Made by a program: the position numbers and the translations under genes. A stretch of 64,000 nucleotides of DNA from Lotus japonicus (taxonomy: Eukaryota; Streptophyta; Magnoliopsida; Fabales; Fabaceae), in the NCBI RefSeq assembly GCF_012489685.1, contig NC_080043.1, forward strand, positions 85,390,292 to 85,454,291. The letters run 5' to 3'. This document shows positions 32,371-45,000 of the stretch, piece after piece. The notes under the pieces were generated by a model. It saw only the letters and a program-made list of their open reading frames with translations. It was not told the DNA's origin and searched no databases. Each line of letters begins with the position of its first letter. Positions within the stretch are counted from its first letter, which is position 1.

Positions 32371-35300
32371 TCACATAGCTGCCATCATGGTCCCTCTCGC
32401 AGCCGCGCGCTTCATCTCTGCAGCCTTCCCACTGCCGCGAAAGTACATGTATACTTGCTGCAAATGCAAATCAATTATCAAACAAGAAAGTAGATGCAAA
32501 GTCAAAAGAATAACAAGGCAATTGTTTATTATAGTTAACCTGCATAACCCAGATGCTTAAGAGTGATTCTATCGTGAAAAAACCAAACCCAATTAAGTAG
32601 AATACCTGCAATTCAGCCCAAATATTAGCATCATTCATACATTTTAATCATGACTTGAAGTAAAATTAACCCTTCCTTTTGGAGCAAAATAAGGTCCAAC
32701 TATTGTTTATGACTCTTTATCAAGAAACTAGTAGCAAATTAGAAGGAAAACAAATAACAACACAATTGGAACATACCCCAACCAATACATTGTAGGTCAA
32801 CACCTCAAGCGCAGGTAGTATACCTCTGTCCACAGCATAACATAAAAAACAACACAACCATTAGTTCGAATAAAAGTGCAATCGTGATGAAAACGAAAAA
32901 TTATTGCAATTAAATAACTGATCTAAGTGTTTTCCTATATAATTATATAAAAGGAATGCAAGAGTGGACAGGATCTCACGTTAGAGATTTTCCTTTGAAG
33001 ATAATTGGAGGAGCAACTGCAGCAAAAATGCAGAACGCAACATGCCACTGCTTGGACATAAATTGGAAAAAGGACATGAGCACTTTGCAAAATCAGCACA
33101 TTATGAATTATTAGAAAATATAGAAAACTTACAATGTAACACAGGAAGAACCAGCCAAACTTTAGAGCACTGTCTGTCCTGTAACACGTGATGGCACATA
33201 ATTGTAAACCAAAAACATACCAAATCGGAATGATAAAATCAGGTTAAAAAGAACGAAGGATCTCGATTTTCAGTAGATAAAATTATTCATTTTCATAGCA
33301 TTCCTTAAAAGACATTTACATCTCAGTGCTTTTTTAATGCAATTTGGTCAAAGGCCAACATGCTCCATCTGTCTCCACAAAGTTCCCTAAATGGCATACT
33401 AGTATACTACTGTTGCAACAACATACTTGATGCTTCATATTGGTGATAAGGCCAACTAGATGACATTAATAATTTTTCAGAGTTTAAAAGAAAGGCTGAA
33501 AACCTATTGCATATACACACCAGACTAGAAAATTTTGAATTCAATCAGATTGATGACTACCTCATAGCACGATAAAGAGGGCGATACCATATCACATAGG
33601 ATCCAGGGGCACCAGCAATGAAGTATATGATAGCAAGAAACCATATTGACGTACCTACAATGTAAGTCAAGTTCATGTCAATAACAGCATGGCCTAGTAT
33701 GATTGATGGTCCAATATGAAGTTGTAAAACAAACCTTCTCCTTTGATCCAAGCCATAGTAACAGCCACAATATTCCATACAAGACATATGATAAAGCCTG
33801 CAGTTTGTCGCAAAGTTCCAAACTAAGATACAATAATTAAAGCAAGATAAATTCTTATAAAAAGATATTTATACTGGAAATTTCTGCAAAAGGGGGAGAA
33901 GGCTTTGTAGTTCTATTTATAGAGCGAAGGAAAAGAATGGAAGATACATCTCCCAGCTGAAAAAGAAAAAGAAGACATTACCGTGTCATGTACATTTGTC
34001 AGAACTCAGAAGTTACAATGACATGGTACATGAGTTTTAGAAGTCTTCAACTTTGTTATGAAATTTATTGAAGCAAACTTCAATATTAGTCTAAGAAAAC
34101 AATAAACGATAAGAAAAAAATGTGCACACTATGATTCTTTTAATGAAAACTGCCTACCAAAACGAAACTCCTTTTAGCATAAAATTTATCAAGATCAAGA
34201 CTTGCAAATCTTTTGAAAAAAAATGGACTTCAACATACCTAACCATGTTGTAAACGCAACATACTGGATCCTTTGAAGATGCAATGGTATTTCTTTTGCA
34301 ATATCATGATGAATGATGGGGAAAAAAGGAGGCCAATTCTTTTCCTCTATAACTATTCCAGCTGCAAACAAAAAAACACAATGTAAACCACCAAACTGAA
34401 AGCAATGTTCCTGTAAATCATATTGGCTTCAGGAGGTATAGATGAGCTCAAAATACCTCGTGCTATAGCATCTTCCTTTCGCTTTAGCTCCTACAAAATA
34501 TCAAGAGATCATGAATTACTTTATTAGTACAAAAGATATGATATTCAGCTCACATAGAACAGCGAAAAAAGAGATCAGTCTGAATAACCTGTTCCCTTCT
34601 TTTCAACTCAGCTTCTCTGGCTTGAAGTTCTTTCTCCTTTGCCTTGATGTCCTACAGTTTAAAATGAAATAATTGATTTTATATTTGGTCAGCAGCACTA
34701 TGGCATGATAGTTTTGACATTTTCATAATCTGATTTATCTACCTTTGAGGTATCAAGAGGAATGTCAATAGTTGCTCCACGATCATAAGGCTCAGGAGGA
34801 AGGGGTTTAAGCTTTGAGGTTGCAGGGGGAACGCTTCCTGCGTTCTGCAGGTTTATAAAAAAAATGTAGAAATTTAATGAATGATAAAAAGGCATATAAC
34901 CTTTTCTTTACATTTCAAGTTCTATATATTAACCACAATCAAGGAACTATATCGATGCAATGCCCTTGCTCAATCTAAAAACAGAGGATACTTATCAAAA
35001 GTTAAAACATGTCTATTCAATGTCCATCCTTAGTCCAAATATGTTAGGAGATCAATCAAATAGAGAGAAGATATGAGAAAAAAAATTCTCTATTGATTGA
35101 TCTTTTTTATTAACTTATATAAATAGGTATATACACAGTTTAATGCAGTTCAATTAACTGAATCTAACTACCTTAGTTTACCAAACTAACTCAACAGCAT
35201 GCTGCTATAGTCAAATAAATAAGGGTTTCAAGTTAATAAAATGAAAAAGTATAATGAACACCCCAGGTAGCAAATACACCTAGAAGAAAGAGAAGTGAGA

Positions 35301-36042
35301 TATATGATGATTGATATAATAGGAAAATAAGAAAGAGAAAATGGGAAAATGAGTGTGAATGAATCAAAACCCTTAATATAATGATAGTATGGAATGAACG
35401 GGACGACATCTAGTAGTGTAGAATGCACCTCCACTATAATTGATTTTCCTTTACCAGCTCCATCCTAATATTCTCAATGAAAATGCATAAATTTATAGAT
35501 CTTTAAAATATTACTAAGTAAAACTAAAGGAACCAGCAAAGTCAATGATAAACATTCTCAATATATGTGTGTGTGTTAAGAAAGATAGATAATTTAAAGC
35601 TAATAAATAATTAAATATCATTACAAAGAATGAATGAATGAAGGAATCATTGAGGGGCTTTATTCTTAAGAAACATTTTCTTTCAAAGTTCTACAATCTG
35701 ATACATGAACAAGTTCCACAACATTTGACAATATCTAAAAGTTTTACCATATCATCGCGCAGCTATAGAAGCATGAATTGATAGGTCCATTTAGCTATAT
35801 ACATTACGAATTTCATTCAATTCATCAATGATTTCATTCAACATAGCATTGAAGCCATAAATCAAATGCATGCAGTTTTATTCATCAACAACATGCAATT
35901 ACAATGTGAATGTGACACGAGATGAAACTATTCATGCAATGCGGTAAGGAAAATGAAGAGAGTTAAGATAGAAACTCACGGCGGCGAAGGGATTGACATC
36001 TTCTTCGGCGAAGGGGTTGGAGTTGGTGTCGTAGTTACTCAT
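32371..36042 (-). CDS. SCAMP: Secretory carrier-associated membrane protein (SCAMP)
   Basis: Twelve minus-strand exons join to 285 residues: 36042-35980, 34844-34743, 34651-34589, 34490-34457, 34361-34239, 33797-33735, 33654-33561, 33178-33133, 33047-32980, 32825-32777, 32605-32540 and 32457-32371. Every junction is GT-AG and in phase. The N-terminus has two NPF motifs ([13 protein letters not shown]), which bind EH-domain endocytic proteins, then a charged coiled-coil stretch ([20 protein letters not shown]). Four membrane spans follow (about residues 115-255), with the SCAMP-specific [10 protein letters not shown] loop after the second. The C-terminus is cytosolic and basic. SCAMPs cycle between plasma membrane, trans-Golgi/early endosomes and the cell plate. 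Length is normal. Intron 1 (1.1 kb) holds a MITE-like repeat. Confidence 0.95.
35245..35375. mobile_element. Purine-rich MITE-like repeat in SCAMP intron 1
   Basis: Bordered by TATAATGAACACC and GTGTGAATGAATCAAAAC around a GA-rich interior, like the copies at 15705 and 21590. It lies wholly within an intron, so it should not affect the protein. Confidence 0.45.
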
Positions 36043-36938
36043 GGAATTTGAGGCCAAACACGGAGATCTAGATTGGAATCAAGGTGAAAAAAGAAAAGAA
36101 GAGAAAAAAAAATGGATACGGGAATTGATGAGAAGAGAAATTAAATGAGAATGGCATTCAAAAACAGGGGAGGAAGATGTTTGTTGTAGGCCTGGGAATG
36201 GAAATGAACGGCTTCTCGTTACGTTAACGCTGGTTTGTTTGTTTGTTTGTTGAGTGGGAAGGAAAACTGAAGAGGAGGAACAATGGGGAGGAAGGAAAAT
36301 TTTCATGCATAATCTTTCTTTTTTTAAGAAAATTCCATGCATAATCAAAGTTTAGGGTGGTCTCTAATTTAATGATTTCATAATTTTGATCTTTTGTCAT
36401 ATATGTGATCATATTAGCAAAATTGAAAAATTAAGGGGACCAAAATTCTAGAATCACTAATCTTGGGGGACCAAAATTGTGAAAAGAAAATGATGGGGAT
36501 CAAAACTGCAGAACCACTAAACTAGGACAAAAATTGTGAAAATTAAAGTTGGGACACCAAAATTATTATGTTTGGTTCATTTCTTAGGAGAAGACTCTCC
36601 TAAGACCATTTTGTTTCCCCTCCAAAAGTGAGGAATTGGAGGGGGATATTTTGTTCGAAAAAAATGCTTTTCTTCACTTTTAATGGTGGCCTTGCTTCCA
36701 TGCTCTGGTGTCTTCCTTCTCTTCCATGTGGTTCGTGCCAAAATATTGTTGTTAATGTGCCAGTGCATGCGGTGAAATAAGCAATATCATCATACCTTCT
36801 TCTTGGGCTTTCATCTTACCATTCAGCTATTATATATTTTGTTTGTGCATAATATTTTTCCTGCATCTAATTACTTGTTCTTTTCAGGCTTCTTTCATGC
36901 CTGTTGTGATTCTAGCAGTGAATAATGAGGGTATTATA
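36043..36938. other. SCAMP promoter side with short repeats
   Basis: About 36430-36565 contains three or four degenerate copies of a ~45-bp unit based on GGGGACCAAAATTGTGAAAA. A perfect 9-bp stem CTTAGGAGA / TCTCCTAAG (36583-36604, 4-base loop) follows. No gene is supported. Confidence 0.5.
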
Positions 36939-37549
36939 GAGGCAGTTTGGATGAGCTTCTTTATAAGCTCTTATAGAAAAAGAGCTTTTTGTAGAAGCTC
37001 TAAATGAAAAAGCTCCTCTTAAATAAGCTATTTAGCGTTTGGATGCACACATACATAAGTGCTTATTCAAGTAGAAAGTGGCGTTTGGATACATTTGTAT
37101 AAGCACTTTTATTTTATAAAATTACGAAAAAGGTCATGATTTTAATATTAATAGATTCAAATATTTAAATACTAAAAAATTTATCATTAAACTATTTATT
37201 AGTAAAATTATTTAAGTTATTTTATAAATAAATATTATATTTGTAGCTTTTAATGAAATATTTTTGGCAAAAAATATTTGAACAATGTTTTTTTAAAATA
37301 ACATTGAAATGTTTTATTTATTTGTGTTAGAAATTTTCAAAAAATTAAATGTGTGTGTACACTAAGCATCTCTACTAAAAAAAAATGCCATAATATCATA
37401 ATGTTAACAATGCTCTAACAATAACGTCAAACCATATCAAGTATCAAATAGTTAATACAAATCATAATTCGTAGTCTTGAATATAATCATACCACCTTAC
37501 AAATAAAAAGACATATCTACTAAAGTATCATAGATAACTAGGAAAAAAG

Positions 37550-38816
37550 CTAAACTCGTGTTGGAAACATATTTTTGATGTGTTCCCTAATTTGCTCCAT
37601 TTGCAAGGAACTTTGAAAATCAGGTTCCTCCCATGTAACAGTACTTGGGCCAGCTTCATTTTCTCCTCCTCCATCTTCATTTTCATAATTTGCATCAAAT
37701 TCTTCATCACTTCTATCATTTCTTCTAATAAAGTTATGCAAAGCCATACAAGCCGTAATGATTTTGTTTTGTGTCTTCAAATCATAAGAAGGCATACTAC
37801 CTAGTATCTTCCATTTTGCTTTGCAACAACCAAATGATCGTTCAATCACATTGCGAAGACTAGAATGATAATAATTGAACACCTCAACTCTCCCTGTTAT
37901 TCTAGGTCCATTTCTGAATTGCGGAAGATGATACCTATTTTTTTTGTATGGCCCTAGAAAACCCATAAAAGTAGGGTATCCCGCATCAACAAGATAATAT
38001 TTACCTAAACAATAAAATATTATCGCATGTTAATACATAAGTGTAACAATATTATATAATTATAAGTTTTAAATATTACGTACCATGAGGAGGATGGGGA
38101 AAATGCAATGATGGTCTACGCAGAGCCTCCATAAAAATCTTAGCATCATGTGCAGAACCCTCCCACCCAGCCCAGACAAAGGTGAAACACATGTTGAAAT
38201 CACAAGCAGCCATGACATTAGTGGTAGTGTAACCTTTCCTACCAATATAAGTTGCCTGAAGTTGAGGAGGAACACAAACTCTTATGTGAGTACCATCTAT
38301 TGCACCAATGCAATCTTTAAAATAAGGGTAATATCTGACATCATTCTTAATCTCATCAGGAACATCACTAAATGATGAGTCAATAGGTTTAATTATGTCT
38401 CTTGCAAGTCCACAAACAGCATTTAGGACGCTATGAAACTGTCTAGATATTGTTTCTCCAGAATGTTGGAATCTCTCCTCTAAATTGCGAACAGAAGCTG
38501 GTTGACCCACCATGTATAAAAAAAAAGCAACCTGCTCATAAATTCCCACATTGCGAGTTGGCCTCAAGTTATACTTGTTTTGCAACACATCACATAAATG
38601 GAAGAAGACATGTTTCTTCATTCTAAACATTTGGTAACAACGAATCGGATGACCATTTAGAATTTTAGAAACCCAACGATAACCTGTTTGATCTGAATCT
38701 CTACGTGGACTTTTGACAACATTACTCGTGAAGTAATTCACAACTTCGCATACAAGTGCGTACACAACCTTTTTCTTCTCCTCTAACTCTGATGAAGACA
38801 TCCTGTGAGATTTCAT
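37550..38816 (-). CDS. Harbinger DDE_Tnp_4 transposase
   Basis: Two exons, 38816-38084 and 38004-37550, joined across a 79-bp GT-AG intron, give 395 residues. The N-terminal part holds a helical DNA-binding region (LEERFQHSGETISRQFHSVL). The catalytic core follows, with CIGAIDGTHIRV (first Asp), KYYLVDAGYP (second Asp) just past the intron, and NVIERSFGCCKAKWKIL (Glu). All three catalytic acids are present and no stop interrupts the frame, so it could be active. The tail is acidic (NYENEDGGGENEAG). It is the cut-and-paste enzyme of the surrounding element and normally acts with the Myb-like partner encoded next to it. A second ATG at 38801 would remove five residues. Confidence 0.92.
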
Positions 38817-38870
38817 TGTTAAAATTATATCAAACCAATAAAAGTGGAAAGCAAAACTAAAATATCATGT

Positions 38871-39014
38871 CATAAAATATCCAAACAAGCTCATAGAAGA
38901 TCACATATCCAAAATTCAGAAAGTCATAACACTAACATATGTCATAAAATATCCAAACAAGACCACATAAGATCGCATATCCAAAATTCATAAAGTCATA
39001 ACACTAACATATGT
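38871..39014. repeat. 72-bp tandem duplication
   Basis: Two adjacent copies, 38871-38942 and 38943-39014, differ at a few positions; both contain ATATCCAAAATTCA and AAGTCATAACACTAACATAT. The right copy includes the last codons and stop of the Myb-like frame, so the duplication may have created the present C-terminus. Confidence 0.85.
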
Positions 39015-39815
39015 CGCAGGATCATTTTTAGATCCAGGATCACTTGACTCAAAGCTATTAATAACACGTTCCAATTGACTAGAGAGGTTAGCCGCAGCCC
39101 CAACTTTCTTCTCACCCTCTCTACCTCTCTTCCTTTGTCCATTTCCCCTTGAAGATGATGGTTGCGCTGTCATTTCTACCTCAATCCCATGCTCTTCTGT
39201 TTCGGCCTCATCAATATCAGCATCAAATGACTCTTCCACTCTAATGCTTTGACCGTGAGAGTCTCTTGAATCTTCAGATGGAGCATATGCTGCAAGACCA
39301 GTAGCAACTACACCCTTGAATAAAATTTCCATCTCAGGAAAAAATTTCAGACCTTCATCTCTAAACTTTCCAACCTCAGGACTCTCCTGTGAAAAAGAAA
39401 AACAAGGATTAACACTTGCAAAACTCAGGAAATTGTAGAGCAGATCATGCAAATACAATAGCTGAAATAAACAGTCATCACACATACCTTGATTTTGGCC
39501 TCCCACCATTCATCACTAGCAGCTACTGTTCTCTTAGTTGCATCCCAACCAAGACCTGATTCTATTGCATTAAGCTTTGTCCATAATGCCCAATCTACTT
39601 TCAAATGATCCCACTTATTTTTAAATTTTTTATAATCATATGCTAACTTTGTGGCATTGTTGAACTTGGCTTGTATATTTGCCCATCCAGTTCTTGTAAA
39701 GTGAGTGTGAGGTCTATTCCCAGCACGTACCTCTTCAACGCACACTTTCAAAAAAAATTCCAAGATTCTTATCACTCCAATCTGCTCTCTTTCGTTTCAC
39801 ATGAACTTGAGACAT
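38988..39815 (-). pseudogene. Harbinger Myb/SANT-like protein gene, frameshifted
   Basis: Exon 1 (39815-39488) and exon 2 (39386-38988) are joined by a GT-AG intron. The opening codons from ATG 39815 (MSQVHVKRKRADWSDKNL) and the rest of the domain (FFLKVCVEEVRAG...WWEAKIK) are in different frames, with the shift near 39757 just before a run of T. Beyond it there is no Met before the end of exon 1. The domain is a Myb/SANT-like DNA-binding fold (PF12776 type) followed by the FRDEGLKFFPEMEILFKG motif and an acidic, Ser-rich tail. In Harbinger elements this protein helps import the transposase and bind the ends. A sequencing error in the homopolymer is an alternative to a true mutation. Confidence 0.8.
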
Positions 39816-41428
39816 TTCAACAAGCTTTAAGAAACAGTATATAAGTGAATGGTAAGCACATCATTCAATTCAATTAATATTGCAAGTTAACTAACTATCT
39901 TTCTTGAATTCTTGACAGTGCATACAAATGGAATATTAAAATTTACATAAGGAAATTAGCAATCAAAACAGCAACCGTTTCAACTTGTCCATGAAATGAA
40001 ATGCTACCAGAGAACACAGTACATAGATGATGATGCCATTGATAATTGAGAAAAAAGAAAAAAGAAAGTAGAAAACAGAATCAAACTTAGAAGCAAAAGA
40101 AGCTAAAAATCAAACCTACCATTGATAAGTGGGTGTAACATACCAAAATGAGTGTGAACAAGCAATGCTTTCACATACCTTCTTGTAGAAACTTGGTATT
40201 GTAGAAGCTTCAGCACTTTTCTTCTGCTTTTCCTTAAAAATGTCAAGCAAAATTCTCTTTGTTTCAAGCTGTGCAAATTAAAGTAGAAAATCAAAATGGG
40301 GTGTTGTCAAGTTCTGCAAATTACAGTTCCACCATGCAATGAAGCATTCAACTTTGAAAGAATCACCCAATTCAATTTTCTTTAGCTTTAATCCTTTGCT
40401 TCAATTTTGTTTTGTTGGTCTTTATAGTGTTAAAATGCTTCAAATTGTCACACTTTGATTAGTGTTTACCATATCATTGTTCCTCAAAGTTAAACAGTCA
40501 TCACACGTAGTCTTATCACTTGTTAACCACTAAGCTTAAAATGATCAGAAGATGACATTAACAAAGTCTCAAAGCATATATATAGCACCATGATCACTAG
40601 CCATAAGTTAATCATAACAAATCTACTACAGGGAAACAGAACAAAGAAATAAGAAATAAAATCTAACATAACTACATAAGACACATACAGATCCATGTAA
40701 TTATAAACTGGAAATTTCAGTGTGGTGATTTCAATTTCAATCACAATGTTGAACTGGAAATTTGGGGAACAAATTCACACAAAATGAAAATCACAAAAAT
40801 CAGAACGCAACCAGATGAATTCGAAATTGGCAAAGAACAGAACCACCAACAGAAAGTGAATCTCTCAAAATTGATAACATAAGCAGGATCAATTATCAAA
40901 CCCTAATCAGATTATAACATATAAATCCCAATTTGATGAATTCAAGATAATGAAAACAGAGTTGCAATTTGATGAATTCGAAACAGACGAAGACGCACCT
41001 TGGTAGGAGAAATAGAGAGAAAAGGAACTGCACGATTGGGTTTTGATGAACTGATTCAATTCGAATGAGAATGTCGATGAGTTGAATCCAAAGAACGTCG
41101 ATCGTGACGGCGGCGGCGACGAGATTCAGTGGGGAACCATTTGTGTGCTAGGGTTTAGTGTTTCAGATGGAGAGAATTGAAATGTAGGACAAGGCTTGTC
41201 ATTCTGATATTTTGCTAAGGGTAATTTTGTCAATAAAGTTTTAGGTAACAGCTTCCCGAAAAAGCAGAAAAAATAAGCTCCAGGACCCAGCTTTTCAAAA
41301 AGATCTTTAAGAAGCTTTTTAATAAGTTAAAATAAATTATCCAAACACCACTTTTTAATAAGCTCTAGCTTTTTTCTAGTGAAAAAGCTGTAATAAGAGC
41401 TTATTTATGGTATCCAAACGGCCTCATA

Positions 41429-42010
41429 GTTCATGTAACTGCATTGTTTTATTCATGTTTTATCGTGAGTCTTATCCTATGACTATCAAATGAATTCTCT
41501 GTAAGTGTAAATAGCAGAAGGCACGTTTCCAGTTTACAAAGAACTATATTAATATATTATATTACAGTGCTTGAATGTGAAATGGTACAAGGATTACCAA
41601 ATTTCATCAAGGATGAACATAATAAAATCCCTAGGATGCACTATGGCATCAGATTTCATCATCAACAACAATAGGGAAACAATCATCAAACAAATGGGCC
41701 AATTACCCGGTCAACATGGCATGGTTTAATGAAATCGATCATGCATAAAATTATACTTATAATCTACATTTGGAAGTGTTGCTGACAATTCTCTGAAGCT
41801 GATTGGACAAAGCAACTCACAGAACTTGGCATGTGATTATTGGATGGCTTGGAGCTTCATAGGAAGTAACAAAGCACAGGGTGCTTCATATTAGGCCCTC
41901 AGATGAAATATGTATATCTCAACTGTCAACTAGTTGAGAATTTGAGATCATCATTTATAGCATGTCAATAGTTAAAGATCCATTCATGTTCCAATATGAA
42001 AATACCATCT
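41429..42010. other. SRF gene 3' flank
   Basis: No gene. The sequence nearest 42010 is the likely 3' untranslated region of the receptor-like gene, which reads leftward. Confidence 0.5.
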
Positions 42011-45000
42011 TCATTTTTCATTTTGCTGAGATTCCTTCCTTATCATATTTAATAAGTACAGCACAACCTCTGACATGGCTGGCCTAAATTCTGGCTCTGA
42101 CTGCATCACATGACGGCCAAGAAAAGAAATCAATTGCATGGTAGCACAGAGATTGAAATTCAAGTTCAGATTGAAAGTGAATAAGCTTACCTGAACACAT
42201 CTAGAAATAATGTCAGCAAAAGTTGACAGTGATTTGGGAGGGTAATCTCCATTGAGAGAGGGATCAACCATCCTTGATAATGCATCAATATCATGAAGTC
42301 GAGGAATTGCCCATCTTACCAGAAACTGTTCCCCTCGAGGGCGTGTCCTGTCCAAGATGTTCAGAATTCATGAATGAAGTCCATGAAAAGCTGGAAATAG
42401 ATGCTGAATTACTTTGGTTATGAGCCCTTACCTGTCATAGGACTGCCGGCCTGTCAAAAGTTCTAACATAACCACACCAAAGCTGTACACGTCACTCTGG
42501 TATGTGTAAATTCCGGACTCAAATTCTGGAGCTCCATAGCCATAAGCGGTTAGCAGTTGCCCTGAGAGCTGAAAATGCAGACAATGTTATCAGGCTGTCA
42601 TAGTGCAAATTACAATTGCAATTACCCCCTGGGTTCCTCTATTTCAAAATAATTGTCATCTGAGTTTCCGCTCAAGGATTCATAAACTAACTAAATGTTC
42701 CCAATTAGAAGAGAATATAAGTTCACTTAGCCATATAGTCTTGGTTAGAACACTGGTTATATTTACATTTTCAAGTAATTGAAAACATTTACTAGAGGTA
42801 AGTATCATTAAAAAGTATTTATTATATTAAATCCAGAATAAAAAATTACTTGTAATACTTACATTTTCAAGTAGCAATTGGAAACATTTACTAGTGTATT
42901 AAATGCTTTATAACCCATGCCCTGAGGACCCATCGGCAAGACCATTTGAATTTTACATTAAATTATTTTGAAAATTATTTTGTAATGGAGGAACTAACTC
43001 ACATGCTAATCATTCCAATGCAGAGTGATTGCATTATAATGATGCTTAAAAAAAGACAACTTAGTTGTACATAATGGGAAATTGACATATTAAAATTTGA
43101 CTATTTTAGAGGTTAGTCCACAGGAAGTATATGTTTCTTCTTGCAAAACTTTTGGTACCATTTCCCTCAATATTCAGAAACATATTTTTTACAATACCTA
43201 ATAAACTCTTACCTGACTCACAGAACCTTTAGTTATTAATGGAGCCAGGCCGCAATCAGATACCCGCACTGATAGATCATCATCAAGGAGAATGTTAGCA
43301 GACTTGAAATTTCTGTGCACAACAGGTGGCTGACATTGCTCATGCAAGTACCTTGTCAAAGGTTCACATCAAGTATTAGACTCAGAAAGTTCCACATAAA
43401 GAAGCATTATGGGTAAATATTATTTGTATTTTTTTTTGCAATTTAAACTTCAAAAAGTTCTATTATATATTTATTAATCCCAAGTTTTAGATTTTTCTAA
43501 CCTACTCCGTTTCATAGTAGAAAGATAAGCGGAAAAAGAAGGGTTATTACACTTTTATATTTCTGATGTACTCAACCTTTCTTTTTCCATCAAATCTTTC
43601 CACTTTTGTATTCTTTATCCTATGATGTTGCTTAGATTAGAAAAACCGTTTTTCCTAAATAGTTACTTGACTTACTCTAAGGCTGTAGCTGCAGCCAGTG
43701 CTATCCGGATGCGAGTATTCCAAGAAAGTCTTGCTTTGAATTCATCATCTGAATGAAGTGTTTCCTGCAGAGACCCATTATTGCAGTACTCATAGACCAG
43801 AAGCTTTTGACCATGCTCTAAACAGTACCCCATAAGCTCAACAATATTTGCATTCCGGATTCTGTCAATACTGTTAACCAATTCAAGAAACTCATCATCC
43901 TTTTGGTGATCAGAAACTCTCTTGTCTAGTTTCTTCACAGCAAGTATCTAACAATTCATACAGAGAGAACAAAGTGTCAGAAATTGAAACCAATCAGGGT
44001 ACATATAAAATTTACAGGACTTCTAAGGGATAGAGAAATAGAGATTTGAATCAAGATGCCATTTAAAAATATCAGTAGTTAAGCGTGTGATGGAACAGTA
44101 TAAGCATTAAACCAGTTAACATGTCATTCAGGAACTGTCTTGCCAGAATATTTAAATCACATAGATGTAATCATTAAATGCTACCTAAAGGTGGTTAGAG
44201 TTCAGGAAACATATCATAATAACTAAGCAGACAAGGAAAACAAACAAAAAGTCGGTGTGTACTCCATTTCAGCAGTACATTCTACGAGGGATCAATGCAA
44301 CTAATAAGCAACAGTCTTACCTTCCCATCAGGAAGCTCTGCCCTGTACACACTCCCCAGCATGCCTAATCCTATAAGATTGTCTTGAGAAAAGCTATTTG
44401 TATACTGTTGAAGGGATGCAATGGTGAAAGATTTGGCAAAAGTGGGAGGAGCTGGACTTTTTTTAGGATGATTGATATTAGCCCCTCCGCTGATTGTGGT
44501 TGGCTCAACAATCACCCTCTCAGCAATAAGGGGTGGAGCAGGAGGTGGTGGTGGAGGAGGTGGGGGTGGTGGAGGCATTGAAAATTCATCTAATCCACTC
44601 ATATCAATCTCTTGCTCTAACAACTTTGGTATTGTTCCTCTTCTTTGCTCATCTTTCTCTGCTTGATGATCCTCTTTTGGCCTGACAACAGCCCCTTTGG
44701 GCACTGTTAGAAAAAATCAAAATTATTTAGACAATAAAATGGTTAAATTGGTGAAATCGTTACAAGGAAAAATATTTCAAATGTCAGAAAATAAATGGAG
44801 ACTGGAGAGACCAGAAGAATATGTTTTCTTGCCTTTCTCAGTTTGTCTGGGTGGTTGCACTAAAGCTCCATTATCCCTAGGATTCTGTCTTTCACGTCCA
44901 TATGCACCAATTAGATGTTGCTTGGAAGTTCTCTCAACCCGTTCTTTTCTGCTACATCTTGGAATAAAGATAGCAAGTCCCAGTGCAAAAATAATAAACA

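Larger units (their letters stand above)
36939..41425 (-). mobile_element. Full-length PIF/Harbinger DNA transposon, 4.49 kb
   Basis: The ends are related inverted repeats: GAGGCAGTTTGGATGAGC on the left and GAGGCCGTTTGGATACCA read from the right, with ATAAGCTCTTAT shared about 25 bases in. ATA flanks both sides (36936-36938 and 41426-41428), a 3-bp duplication as expected for this superfamily, though ATA is not the usual TWA. Inside are the two standard genes, a DDE transposase (37550-38816) and a Myb/SANT DNA-binding protein (38988-39815), both on the minus strand. The transposase looks intact; the Myb-like gene is frameshifted. The 41-kb end, with a GC-rich start-like region, is the promoter side. 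Confidence 0.9.

Noticed and set aside
38069..38375. Frames overlapping the Harbinger transposase on both strands
   Set aside because: Shadows of the transposase exons; the true frame has the catalytic motifs and a clean intron.
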